A stretch of 62,000 nucleotides of DNA from Adiantum capillus-veneris. Taxonomy: Eukaryota; Streptophyta; Polypodiopsida; Polypodiales; Pteridaceae. The stretch's first letter is position 1, and each line of letters begins with the position of its first letter. The notes under the pieces are model-generated. The model saw only the letters and a program-made list of their open reading frames with translations. It was not told the DNA's origin and ran no database searches. The stretch spans positions 83,142,778-83,204,777 of the forward strand of contig CM043967.1 in the NCBI GenBank assembly GCA_014529385.2, in the 5' to 3' direction. Position numbers and translations under genes: made by a program. Below, one piece after another: positions 11,460 through 27,074 of this stretch.

Positions 11460-12226
11460 TGAAAAGGTTGAATGTTATCGTAAAGATAACAAGTGTTTCA
11501 AGTGTGGAGCAAGGTCATGTTTCCCTTGCATGTCCCAAGAGAAGTGAATGTAATGACCCTCCTAGGGCCACCATGGTGGAAGCTCTAAAAGAGGAAGGCC
11601 ATTGCACAAGGAACACCACTCTTTTATTCTTGGGGAAAAGTAAGAGATCATGACGCTTTCATATTGCTTGACCTTGACTCTACCCACAACTTTATTTTTG
11701 TTGAGCTAGCTACCAAGCTAGGAATTCATGACTTTGAGATGGGAGATGTGGTATACGCATATGAATATTTCAAAGGGTAAGAGGTCTCAGTCACTCCATT
11801 GATTGGGAAGCTAAGGTTCCATGTGCAAAGCTATATTAATGAAGAATATTTCTTCATCTCTCCACTCAAGCATGAAGATGTTATCCTAAGGGCACCATGG
11901 TTTGATTACATGGCTACCACTATGAAGTTTTTGGAGAGAAAAGTCTTCTTTTCCTATCGATAAAAGGATGTTTCACTTAATGTTAATAGTGTGGGCAACA
12001 ATATACTTCTTGTACAAACTCAAACTTTAGACAAAGTAATGAAAATCTCTCTCTTTTGTTACATGGTTTCTGTCAAAGAATCTAAGAAAGATGCATGCGT
12101 TCCTAATGAAGTTTAAAATGAAACTAAAGAGAAATTTGAGCTTTCTAGTTTCCTAAATGAGTTTCAAGATGTGTTTACGGATGACATTCCTAGGGAGCTA
12201 CCTCCCAAAAGGGAGATAATATCATG
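11460..12226 (+). pseudogene. Zinc-knuckle and protease remnant (gypsy, plus strand)
   Basis: The frame shows an [14 protein letters not shown] block, then [31 protein letters not shown] and APWFD, all matching the E1/E2 protease region. Several in-frame stops interrupt it (for example near 11778 and 11961). The region ends at a PRELPPKR block just before RT would begin; RT itself is missing. Confidence 0.8.
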
Positions 12227-12947
12227 AATATCAAATTTTAACCTTCTAAAAGTAGTTTAAATTTAAATTGGCCACTTAAGTCTAGGGAAAATAAAAAGAG
12301 AACAAGTGAAATTTATAAGTGCTAATGGACCAACCGATCAAGTCTTGGGACCAAAAGGGGAAAATTCCATAAAAGAGCAAGGGTTGCTAACTAATTATCT
12401 CAGTCAAAGGTACAAGTCAAGGAAGGATATATGTATCCCGATCAACCTTGATCAAAAGTACATGACAAAGGAGATGATCGAGAGCAATTATAGGAGTCTA
12501 AAATTAGAAAGTGACTGTGCTAAGATTAAGTCATTAGAGTAACACTTTAGACTCTAAGTATGAAGTGTAGGAAGCCTTAGGGTGAAATTCTAACTTGCCA
12601 CAAAATGTCTAAATTTAGCAAGTTTTAGGAGCATCTTGGCAACACCTTCAAAGCACTGTGCTAAGGTTTTGCAGAGGAGGTGAAAGTTCTAAAGGCCAAA
12701 GGGTGAGTTTTATTTTTGCCAAAATTTATCATAATATAGAAAGTTCAAAATTAGCAGGTAGGTTATAGCTTCGGGTAAGCTTCATAAGCCTCCAAGGTTT
12801 GTGCAAAGGTTTTGCACTCGACTTAATTGATTAAAATGTAAGATTATGGTTTCTATTCAATGAAAGGGAAAAGACAAAGATTAAGGTTAGATCAGTTCTT
12901 TTTCATTTAGTGAGTTGACTCTAGTCTTTGTTTACCAAGTTTGTTTA
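12227..12947. other. No recognisable gene
   Basis: A+T-rich sequence between the protease remnant and the 3' LTR of the decayed gypsy element. A 78-codon frame at 12306-12542 has no motif I recognise. It occupies the place of the lost pol. Confidence 0.4.
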
Positions 12948-13265
12948 TGTCACATGTCTAGGGTAGCACATGCTTGCTTTGTGTGAACTTAAACAAGTAT
13001 GTGTGAGTGAGTGTGGTGTCTCCACTTTCCAAGATGATTCCCAAGAGGGGGGGGGGGGGGGGGAGGTCTAGCATGCAAGGCAAGAGAGAGAAGTGTTGGA
13101 ACATGCTTGAGTTACATTAGGAGGTGTTCTCACCTCATTGGTCAAGTGTGAAGAATTCTAATTCAAGTCTAGTTACACACTTGCATAGCTATAAAAGAGA
13201 GGGCTCGTTGCATTTTTGAGGCTCTTGCTCCTCTCTCTCTCTCAAGTGCCCAAGATTGAAAAAGA

Positions 13266-13304
<39 letters not shown>

Positions 13305-13878
13305 GGAGCTCTAGAGACGGACTCTATGCTCAAGCTCTTGGCTATGGATGCAAATCCAAGCCAATGAAATTTTCTTCTTCTCCATGTCTACTATTCTATT
13401 ACTAAGTTATGCTAAGAGCTTTCCCATGAGCAATTGTACATGGAAGATCAATTCTCTTGCTTGAAAAATACTTCTCTCCACTTTCATCTTCCTCTTTCCC
13501 TCTAGCTCTCCGTTGGGGTGTTTAGGGTTTGGGAAGGAGGATTATACCATGGAATCTTGAAGACACCATCTTCTTGATTTAAGCAAGGCTCCGCAAGAGC
13601 ACAAACATGTATTGTAACAAACCTCTCTTTTGAGAGGATTATAATACAAGTTCTTTTGGAGGGGGGACCAACTCCAAGAAAATCCGGTAATCATCGAGTT
13701 GTCAATCTTAATTGGTTATTCTCTTTGAATTATGTGCATGGTTAACGTGTTTTTAATGTTAAAGAAATCAGGCTGGCACAACCTATGTTCTCCTTGCTAT
13801 CTCTCTCTTAAAGAAAAACTCTCTCCTTTCATTGTTAAATTTCGTTGAATCTAAAAGTAAGTGTTAAATTCTCTGATA
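12948..13878 (+). repeat. Decayed gypsy 3' LTR (plus strand)
   Basis: 13320-13700 matches the coding-strand sequence of the E1/E2 LTRs, including GGCTATGGATGCAAATCC, the TGTATTGTAACAA block and the GGAGGGGGGACC block. A TATA box, GCTATAAAAGAG, lies at 13188-13199. A (CT)n run occupies 13269-13301 and a poly-G run about 13050-13062. The left boundary is uncertain. Confidence 0.6.
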
Positions 13879-13894
13879 CTGCCAGTCAAGTGAA

Positions 13895-13895
13895 T

Positions 13896-13967
<72 letters not shown>
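13895..13967. repeat. (CT)n microsatellite
   Basis: About 70 bp of almost pure CT, directly after the decayed LTR end. Confidence 0.95.
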
Positions 13968-13972
<5 letters not shown>

Positions 13973-14339
13973 TGCATGAAAATAATCATTCCATGCTTGC
14001 TCTTTCACTTGACATGTCCCACTTTTCTTCCACCAATATATATCATTCCTAGACCCCAACTCACACAAAACAATAGTTAGCAACAAGTCTACACAAGGCT
14101 AGAGCTTTGGGATAACAAAATGTGTTCGTGCAACACAAGGAAAAAAGGGGACATCTACCCAAGTCAGCTGCTCTACTGCTTCTTAGTTCTCTCTCATGTA
14201 TGCACACTAGCACGTTGGCTATTTTCAGTAGTTTGACAAGAGCCAACACAAAATAATCTAGCACAACATGAAACAATCCATCATGGCAAGCAAGTAGCAC
14301 CTTTCATGATGGCTATTTCTATTATGAGTAGGTCAAAAG

Positions 14340-18007
<3,668 letters not shown>

Positions 18008-18012
18008 CACAC

Positions 18013-18508
18013 ACTATAAGGGGTATGAGCCTCCCGAGAACGGCCACGGGAGGGAACCCCCCACCTAGACACGGTAGCCTCACTCCACGCACTCGCGCAC
18101 CGTGGGGACTCCACGCAAGGTTCCCCGGGGCACGCTATGACCCGCCGGCGGTGCGGCGGAGCCTGAGGCTACGTGGGGCTAGGGACCCGGAACGCAAGAC
18201 CCGCGAAGACCCGCGAAACGCAAACGGCCGTCGACCCATGGAACGCAACCACGCCCGAGCCGGTCCCGTCCGAGCCGGGCCCCCGTGAAGGCAACTTGAC
18301 CCGAGCCGGTCCCGTCCGAGCCGGGCCCTCCTGAGCCGGTGCCGTCCGCGCCAGGACCCCTTGAAGACGAAAGTCCCCTCCGCCCGCGCGGGTGTCGATC
18401 CCCGCCGGGCCCTTGAAGACAGAAGTTCCCTCCGCCCGCGCGGGTATAAATCCCCGCCGGGCCCTTGAAGGTCCCCTCCCTGACGCGCCCAGATTCTGGG
18501 GCGTCACA
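18013..18508 (+). repeat. GC-rich element 5' LTR
   Basis: It begins near TATAAGGGG and ends GGGGCGTCACA. It contains short direct repeats built on GAGCCGGTCCCGTC / GAGCCGGGCCC and CCCGCGCGGGT. A TATA box, GGGTATAAAT, is at 18442-18451, ~60 bp from the right end. Proline/arginine-rich frames on either strand come from GC bias. Confidence 0.85.
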
Positions 18509-18510
18509 CT

Positions 18511-18522
18511 TGGTATCAGAGC
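18511..18522 (+). other. Primer-binding site of the GC-rich element
   Basis: TGGTATCAGAGC, an exact match to the plant initiator-Met tRNA priming sequence, two bases beyond the LTR end. Confidence 0.92.
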
Positions 18523-18659
18523 TCCAGAAACGAGCTCCTGGAAACGAGCCGAAGACCGACGTGCCCGACGCGCACGATCCTCACGACGACTCCAACCGCA
18601 ATGGCCCGGGTCGTCAAAATCTTGGTGAAGAGAGCTCCAGAAAGCAACCACACGCCCTC

Positions 18660-18925
18660 CGCCCCGTGACGCGTTCCCTGAACACCGGGCCGTCACTCGT
18701 GACCCACGCCGGCCCCGATCCGAGCCGGGCACCTCCATGAGAAAAAGGAAAGATGCGAGCTAGACAGGGCTCTTCGTGACGCGTCCAAACAACGGGCCGT
18801 CACCCGTGACCCGCGCCGGCCCCGATCCGAGCCGGGCACCCCCAAACACAAAAAGCAAAGATGTGAGCCAGACAGGGCTCCCCACATGAAGAAAAGGCAG
18901 ATGCGAGCCAGACAGGGCTCTTTAT
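18660..18925 (+). repeat. Diverged internal tandem repeat of the GC-rich element
   Basis: Two copies of a ~115-bp unit (GTGACGCGTCC..GGGCCGTCAC..GCCGGCCCCGATCCGAGCCGG..AGACAGGGCTC) and a partial third (GATGCGAGCCAGACAGGGCTC). It forms much of the internal region and has no long frame of its own. Confidence 0.75.
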
Positions 18926-19456
18926 ATCAGAAACAGGAACCACCAAAAACGCGACGAACCAAGCCAATGGTGTTCGTCGCGCCCCGGCCACTTATGTGGC
19001 CCATGCTGAGCTGAACACCCATTCAAGTCTACAAAGAGACCACAGGGCCCCGAGCTATGCCCTCCAAACGACGTCCAAACAGGGACCAACTCGCAAGTGC
19101 TGCATTGCGACGGAACGCTCTTTCAGATTCGGCTTTCAAGAAGCCTCCGCGCGGGCCAACGCAGCAGGTGGCTCCGCGCACACTGGGTTACCTATTCGGG
19201 GAATGCTCAAGTACGGGGAATTCTACTTGGGTGTTCAAAGCATATCTTTTCAGCCTTCTGCCAAAACCCCAAAAAAATACACACACTCACTTTATTCTCA
19301 AAAGTACAAAAACAAAGCATGCCTACTTACTTGCATTTGGGAACAGTTTTGATCACTTTGCACTTATATGCACCCCTTTGTCCCCACGGCCTCATGCATA
19401 GCCGAGCACTCTTTTCCCACGTTCGACGCGGTCGTCGAACTCTCTTCAAACGGGGG

Positions 19457-20017
19457 TGTATATAAGGGGTATGAGCCTCCCGAGAACGGCCACGGGAGGG
19501 GACCCCCCACCTAGACACGGTAGCCTCACTCCACGCACTCGCGCACCGTGGGGACTCCACGCAAGGTTCCCCGGGGCACGCTATGACCCGCCGGCGGTGC
19601 GACGGAGCCTGAGGCTACGTGGGGCTAGGGACCCGGAACGCAAGACCCGCGAAGACCCGCGAAACGCAAACGGCCGTCGACCCATGGAACGCAACCACGC
19701 CCGAGCCGGTCCCGTTCGAGCCGGGCCCCTGTGAAGGCAACTTGACCCGAGCCGGTCCCGTCCGAGCCGGGCCCTTCTGAGCCGGTGCCGTCCGCGCCAG
19801 GACCCCTTGAAGCAACAACTTGACCCGAGCCGGTCCCTCCTGAGCCGGTGCCGTCCGCGCCAGGACCCCTTGAAGACGAAAGTCCCCTCCGCCCGCGCGG
19901 GTGTCGATCCCCGCCGGGCCCTTGAAGACAGAAGTTCCCTCCGCCCGCGCGGGTATAAATCCCCGCCGGGCCCTTGAAGGTCCCCTCCCCGACGCGCCCA
20001 GATTCTGGGGCGTCACA
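19457..20017 (+). repeat. GC-rich element 3' LTR
   Basis: Same as 18013-18508 but ~66 bp longer from a second copy of the CTTGACCCGAGCC..CAGGACCCCTTGAAG segment. Its TATA-like GGGTATAAAT (19951-19960) points toward the host gene, whose first recognised exon starts ~375 bp downstream. Confidence 0.85.
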
Positions 20018-20335
20018 CACACCAAATCTTGTTTAAATGACTTATGCTGGGTTCAGACGAACTGGCAGCGGGTGTGAAGCTCTGAAGTGCAAAAAATCTC
20101 CGCTTTTTGTGCCGAAAGGAGCCCGGCATTGTGGATCTTCCGGGGGGGAGTTGGGACTCGCCCGGGTCCGGAGGATTTTGTACCCAGGAGCTGGGGCCGG
20201 CGCCTACAAGCTGGCTTTGTGGGCGATCACGTGCATGAAGAGCCTGCAAGATCGTGCTCGCGAGGAGTGCAGCTCCACAACACGCCCTGCATCTTTCCTC
20301 TTTCCGCCCATTTGTCCTTGGCCCTCTTTGTTGAG

Positions 20336-21162
20336 ATGAGGAGGCTCTCCCAATTCAGGTGACTGCTAAAGCCTTGCAAATGGAGCAGGAAGAGCAAGCC
20401 CAAGCTGATCCCTCTATGAGTGAGAACGAGCAGGAAGCTGCCAAAGCAGCAGGCTGGTACATGTGGCCTGTCGGCGAGAAGGGCGCTGCAGTGATCATGA
20501 GCTTCGTCAAGGATCGCAGTGTCGATGTCTCCAATGCTATCCGCAAGCTCTCAGCCAAAATAGAAGATCTTGACCGGGAAGTGTTTGACAAGGGTTTTGA
20601 CTACATGACACTTCGCACTAGCAAGCCTACAGAGCCTTCTGCTGAACAGGTACCGAGCGTCGCTGATCCTCCTTTGAATATGAAAGGGAGAATCATTTTC
20701 TTTTCCATGTCGGGCTGTGAGGATTCCCGGGCAGTCAGGAGCCTCTTGCGCAAGAAAGGGCTCCCCTATATTGAGGTAAATGTGGATGTGTACCCTCATA
20801 GAAAGCTTGAACTTGAAGAGCGCACAGGAACGTCTTCTCTCCCTCAGGTCTTCTTCAATGAAGCCTTCATAGGTGGCATTGATGAGTTGAAGGCAATGGA
20901 GGCTTCTAGGGAGCTTGACGAAAAGCTAAAGCTAGTGTTTGAGCAAGAATGCCCTGCGGCAGCCCCTCAATCACCTCTTCCTGGAGAGGAGTGTGATTCT
21001 CTGACGGGTAACAAGGACGATCGTGCTGACATGGCTGAAAGGTTGAAGGAGAAGGTGCAAATCAAGGACCGTCTTCACAAGATTCATTGGTTTACAAGGT
21101 GTTTTGTTGGGTCGGAGGCAGTTGGTATTTTAGCAGAGAACGAAAATTGTAGCAGAGAGGAG
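20336..21162 (+). CDS. Host gene exon 1 (visible): glutaredoxin domain and start of DEP
   Basis: Open to GAG at 21162 followed by the donor GTTAGA. It encodes an acidic, Glu/Gln-rich N-terminus, a coiled-coil-like stretch ([17 protein letters not shown]), the whole glutaredoxin-like domain and the first part of DEP ([15 protein letters not shown]). Reading past the donor gives a stop at 21199-21201, so the longer open frame is an artefact. Confidence 0.9.
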
Positions 21163-24100
21163 GTTAGAACTCTTTTTCTGTCGTCTAATAGCATAGGTTA
21201 ATTGTGAAATTTGAAATGTTGAGAATCCAGGAGGGTTCTTACCTTTAAGGGGGCAATGTCCTAGAATGTTTATGATGATGTTCGATATGTAGTTCCATTC
21301 CCACAAGCGTAGGTGTAGTCCGTTTTCTCATCCTACATCCTTCAACCTGGTAGTCTTGATGTTGTTTGACAAGGAGGTATTTATGAATTTGCTGATCAAG
21401 CTTTATCAAGATTATCAGGTTGATGTCTAAGATTAAATATATTATGTTTGGGGTTTTTGTGCATGTGGCACAACGGAGTCACCATACAAACTAGATGGTG
21501 TAGCAAACTTTCTTTGAAATAAACTCCCTAAGTTGTGCTTGAGTAAACAGAGCAAAATTCCAGTAAATGATTTTTTTGAGCAATTTATCACACTACATGG
21601 AAATAATAAAATGTTATGGGGGCATTTGAGACTTGATTTGTCCAAGGCTTATCCAATGAATACAGTTATTCATGTATATGTATGTGCTATGTATACTTGT
21701 GTGTATCTGTAAGTGTGTGTGCGTGTGCGTCTATCTATCTGTTTGTCTTTTTTTGGTATATACATGTATCTATTTATTTATTCAACTATCAACTTTTATG
21801 AAACAAAAAGGCAGCTATGGCACACCTTCACTAATACTCTTGTAAAATGCAATCATGCAGGCAGTGGAGTTAGGAAGAAAACTCGTAAGCAAGTTCTTCT
21901 TTCACCATGTGTTGTCGTAAGTTCTTTATTGCAAATCGTAAGCAAGTTTTTCTTTCAGCATGTATCATTGTGAATGAGTTGTTTTGTTGGTCTAATTGCT
22001 TTTGGCTGGGTATTCAAATGGTACGAAACTCAAGGTAGGTGGGTTTTTTTCAGGGAGAACAATTTTGAAGACGAAAACCACCTGTATAGGTTCTTGGAGC
22101 ACGACCCAGTTGTTATGACTTACTGCTTTAACTTTGAAGGAAAACTAAATCTATGTGAGCCTAAACCATTGAAGGAAATAGAAGGAAGTTTTCGGAAAGT
22201 CACACAAGCTATTGTTGATCAATTTGTAAGCGAAGATGGAAGACATGTGGATTTTGAGGGAATCTCCAAAAGTGCAGAATTTAAAAGGTATTTATTGCGT
22301 TTCTTTTTCCACTAAGTGGAGTGTTCAAGTGGTCATAATTATTGAATGTTTATCAGGTACTTGAGCATTGTGCATCAGTTGCAACGAATCAATTTTCTTG
22401 GCTCAACAAGAGAGGAAAAGCTTGCGTTTTTTATCAATCTATACAATGCCATGGCTATTCATGCAGTAATGGTCTTGGGTCATCCAGACGGACCCTTGGA
22501 TAGGCGAAAGTTCTTTGGAGATTTTCAGTACTTGATTGGTGGAAGCCCATATTCACTCTCTGCCATTGAGAATGGAGTGCTACGAGCAAATCAGCGCCCT
22601 CCCTATAGTTTGATCAAGGCTTTTGGTCCTAAGGATAATCGTTTGAAGGTTAGTTTACTCATACTGGATTTATCTTTGTGGATTGTGCTTCTATTTTGCC
22701 TAATTGAGTCTATTAATGGAATGCCAGGCAATGTTACTAATTATTATTATTATATTTTAAAGCATCAAACTCACTATGGTACATGATTGGATAGGAGGAA
22801 ATCCTTAACGGGCAGCAATGATTGCAACACAATGCAGTGAAAGCCTTGTGTATGGCCTGTGCCGTGGTCCTTGTGAACGAGTGCATGATATGTTGCACCT
22901 TTGCCTGTTCTGGATTTATTAAGGGAAGAGACTCTAAATTAGAGCTAGAACCCTCCTATGCTGCACACTCATTTCTCTCTCCTCTATAGAGAGTGCTGAT
23001 TTTCTATCTCTAAACTGTTTTTGCTCTTTAAAACAGTTGTCGCTCTTCTAAAAGACTGTTCTCTTTTTGGGGTTTGCTCGATCTACGTTCCCTAGAAATT
23101 CTGGCAAAGTCTTTCTGCAACAAAGTCGATTTTCTCTCTCTAGAATATGAAAACTGTTTTCTCTCTTTGCTTTTCGTGCTTGAAAAGCACCGGCTTTTGC
23201 TATTCTACAAAACACACTTGATTTTCTTTCCCCCCCAAAAATCTTGGTTTTTCTTTGCCCAAAAAGCAGTTGCTTTTGTGTTTTTGTGTTTAGCATCTGC
23301 TTTTGCTTTAAAGCATGAAGGTGTAGGCTGAAAAAAAAGTTTTTTTTTTTTGTTTTGTTTTTTGTTTAGCTTTCAGAGGGAAGAGTCAATGTAAGTGTTC
23401 TTAGATGAGGCACTTGACACACAAAATCACAGGTGCAAAATGTGGAAGAGCACTTGGACTCATAGCAACTTCAAACATTGCACCAAATTATTTTATACAA
23501 ATGCTCAATTAGGGGCAATGGCAACGACAGTTCAGAGCCAGCGATCTCTTGTGTAGTAATATCCACTCCACCGGATAATATTAAATAATCTGAAACAAGA
23601 GAGTGAAGGATGAGAGCAGATCATTATTGGACAATGAAGAATCACTGCTCTTCCTCCTCATTTGTACAATTAAGAAACATATTCTTGGGAACAGATCCTT
23701 TATAACATTAATTTGGGGCAAGTGTTTAAAGAGCAGAGGTCTTTTTTGGGATAAAAAGGTTCAATTCAGCAGGGGCATTTTAAATCATGTGGAACTTGTG
23801 GCTGTGTTGTTTTATGCTGCCAGGTATCCTTGCAAGAGCAGACACCTTTGATACACTTCGCTCTTTCTTGTGCGACCAAATCGAGTCCTGCTCTGAACTG
23901 CTATACCTCTGCTAACATCGATGCAGAGCTCCGTTTTGCTGCAAGATCTTTCTTTAGAGAAGGTGGTATCCTGATAGACACGGAGATGAGAACTGTCATG
24001 CTCAACCAGATAATGAACTGGTATGTAACAGAATCATCAGCTTGGATGCTTGTCAATAATTTTAATTAGATTGCAAAAGAAGAGAAAAACAGCGTGCATT

Positions 24101-27009
24101 CTTACGAAACATCATAAGAAGGTTATACCCAATTTGTTGTGAAAGACATTGAAGGCACCATATAGTTGTTCACTCACATCCAAGAGTACTCTTTGAGACT
24201 CTTGTGTGACACCAAGCATTCAAGTACCATTCTCATTTGGGTGACACAAACTTGTTGGGTTTCAAGCCCATAACCCGTGGGAACATGCCCTATAGCATGC
24301 AGGCACACTCAGATTTCGAGTGGAGTTTGCATGGCTAGTTCTTCTTCATGTATATGTAAAGCTTTTTATAACAAATCAATATAGCATTGTTTTTTGGAGT
24401 CGTTTAGCTCCTCTCTCTCGCTCTCCTCTCGTTAGTTTCTTCTGCACACTCTCAACCACGCCATGGCTTCCTCGTGTTGGCACTCACCATCGCTGCTGCC
24501 ATAGTCACATGGGGACGAAGATGGGTCTTGGGGACGTGACGTGGCAAAACAGGGGACGGGGGACGGGCCAGGGGACGTGTGTTAAAAAACACTTGTTCTA
24601 TACTAGACAACACTAAGAGCACAAGATTGCAAAGAAAAAAGTGGGTTTGCACACATAAATACCGAAGTATGACGTGCGGTAAGAACGTAGCGAGCATGCG
24701 CCGCACACATTGATGTGATGATCAATCATCATACTCAAAAGGGAGAAAATAATGATGTAGAAGTGAAGAGTGGATTAGTAGAGTCTAGTGGGCAACATTG
24801 GCATATAGCTCAAGACTCTAAAAGCCCTAGAGAAAAGGTATGAGGTCCCTTGTTCGCGTCCCCCCTGCATGTGTCTCCAACTCTCCGGGGACCCGCGTCC
24901 CCTCTGCGTCCCATGTGAGGGACCCCTCTGTGTCACGTCCCCCCCTTTCGTCCCACGTCCCCTCGTCCCCCGTTCCATCCCTGCCAACAAGTAAAGGAGT
25001 ACGAGCGGAAGTGTGACACGAGAGAGAGTGCGAGAAGAAGAGCACGACAATATGGTGAACTCGCTCTACTGTAATGTGTAGAGCATAGTGAGTTCTTATT
25101 AGGTTTTTACAAAAGAATATGTGTACATACCTGGCGGCCCGCCCACTTACCTGGGCGACCACATTGGGCTTTATACCCCAACAACCTCCCACTTAAAGTC
25201 CAATGTGGTACTTTAAGTGTGAGAGAAGCTACTATACAAGCTAATATACAAGAGATGTAGAGAAGTGATGTACTACCCTACACCTAACTGCTTGCGAAAA
25301 TGCGCAAAGCTCTCTGAGGGAAGTCCTTTTGTAAGTAGATCAGCAAGATTTTCTGTGGTGTGAACTTTGACAAGTTGAAGTTGCTTATCCTCGAGCATTT
25401 CCCTGATGAAATGATACTTCACATCCACATGCTTTGTCTTTGAGTGATAAACTGGATTGCAAGCCAATTGTATAGCACTTTGACTATCACAATATAACAC
25501 AGGCATCTCTTCTTTGATTCCCAAATCTGTTACTAATCGATTAAGCCAAATTGATTCTTTGCATGCCTCTGATGCTGCAACATATTCAGCCTCTATAGTA
25601 GACTGAGTAACACAATCTTGTAATCTAGAACGCCATGATACTGCTCCACCAGCCAATGTAAAGACATACCCTGACGTAGACCTTCGGTTGTCTAAGTCAC
25701 CTGCATAATCTGAGTCTGTAAAACCCTTTACACTTAGCTCCTGACTCCCATAGCATATACGCATACTCTTTGTAGCTTTCAGGTATCTCAATATTCCTTT
25801 CACTGCCTCCCAATGTTTCTTGCCTGGGTTTGACATGTATCGACTTACTACTCCCACTGCAAATGCAATGTCTGGGCGAGTAGCAATCATTGCATACATT
25901 AAACTACCCACTGCAGACGCATATGGAATCTTATCCATTTCAGCCTGTTCTTCCTTAGACACAGGACAATCTTGTTTGCTAAGTTTCACATATGGTGGCA
26001 ATGGAACACTCAATGCCTTTCCCTTCTCCATATTGAAACGTTGCAAAACCTTGTCAATATACTCTGTTTGAGATAACCAAATCAACTTCTTTGATCTGTC
26101 TCTCTCAATGCGCATACCAAGTATATGACTTGCCTCACCCATGTCTTTCATGTCAAACGATTTTGCCATCTTTGACTTCAAAGCTGAAATTTCTTCCAAG
26201 TGCTTGCCAACAATCAACATGTCATCCACATACAAAATAAGGATCAGCCAACTGCCATCCTTAGCCTTCTTTGTATATAGACAGTGATCGAACTCACTAC
26301 GTTTGTAGCCTTGAGAAAGCATAAACTTGTGGAACTTATGGTACCATGCCCTCGGTGATTGTTTTAAGCCATAAAGACTGTTTAACAACTGGCATACCAA
26401 ATCTTCCTTGCCTTTCTCAACAAACCCTTCTGGCTGTTGCATGTAAATTTCCACATCTAAATCACCATGCAAGAACGCTGTCTTGACATCCATTTGGTGC
26501 AACACCAAATCTAATATGGCAACCAATGCAAGAAAGCATCTCAATGTAGTCATCTTGACCACCGGAGAGAAGACTTCATCAAAGTCAATGCCTTGTTCTT
26601 GCTTAAAGCCCTTGGCAACAAGCCTTGCTTTGTACTTTGGCTGACTATCATGAGCGGTGATCTTATACCTGTAAACCCATTTACAAGGTAGAGCCTTTTT
26701 GCCCTGTGGTAATTTAACTAGCTTCCATGTTTGGTTTTTATGCAGAGCTGTCATCTCTGACTGCATGGCCAATTGCCAATTCCCGGAGTCCTTCATTTGC
26801 ACTGCTTCCTTGTAACATGAAGGCTCATTGCAATCAGTCAACATGACATAGTTCATAGATGGAACAAACCTATCAGGAGGTCGCGTGATACGTCCAGATC
26901 TACGCACAATAGGTGGCTCATGTCACAAATGCGGGCACCATGTGCCAATAGAAAAGAACAGACTGAACAGACTTTTAGCACTTCAATAACAACTGTTCAA
27001 TAACAACTG

Positions 27010-27074
<65 letters not shown>

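Larger units (their letters stand above)
9228..13878 (+). mobile_element. Decayed plus-strand derivative of the E1/E2 gypsy lineage, pol deleted
   Basis: An LTR end at about 9228-9294 is followed by a mutated primer-binding site at 9296-9307 (TGGCATTAAAGC, three transitions from TGGTATCAGAGC). The leader (9308-9540) matches the leaders of E1 and E2 read on their coding strand. Gag and protease remnants follow (10780-12220). The 3' LTR is at roughly 12948-13878; its last ~65 bp match 9228-9294. Sequence for RT, RNase H and integrase is absent, so this is an internally deleted copy. Confidence 0.7.
18013..20017 (+). mobile_element. Compact GC-rich non-autonomous LTR retrotransposon (TRIM-like)
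   Basis: Two direct repeats (about 18013-18508 and 19457-20017) flank ~950 bp with no reverse transcriptase, integrase or Gag frame. A perfect initiator-Met primer-binding site (TGGTATCAGAGC) lies at 18511-18522, two bases after the first repeat, and a purine-rich CAAACGGGGG at 19448-19456 lies before the second. CACAC sits on both outer sides (18008-18012 and 20018-20022), consistent with a 5-bp target duplication. The repeats are strongly GC-rich, unlike the surrounding DNA, and differ by about six substitutions plus a ~66-bp internal duplication in the right copy. Left LTR boundaries are good to about 5 bp. Confidence 0.85.

Noticed and set aside
18169-20025. Long proline/arginine-rich frames on both strands (up to 189 codons)
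   Set aside because: They come from the G+C-rich short repeats of the non-autonomous element's LTRs, appear in several frames on both strands, and match no domain.
21974-22053. Start of an apparent frame beginning [11 protein letters not shown]
   Set aside because: This part is intron; the real exon begins at 22054, as shown by the acceptor and the DEP continuation.
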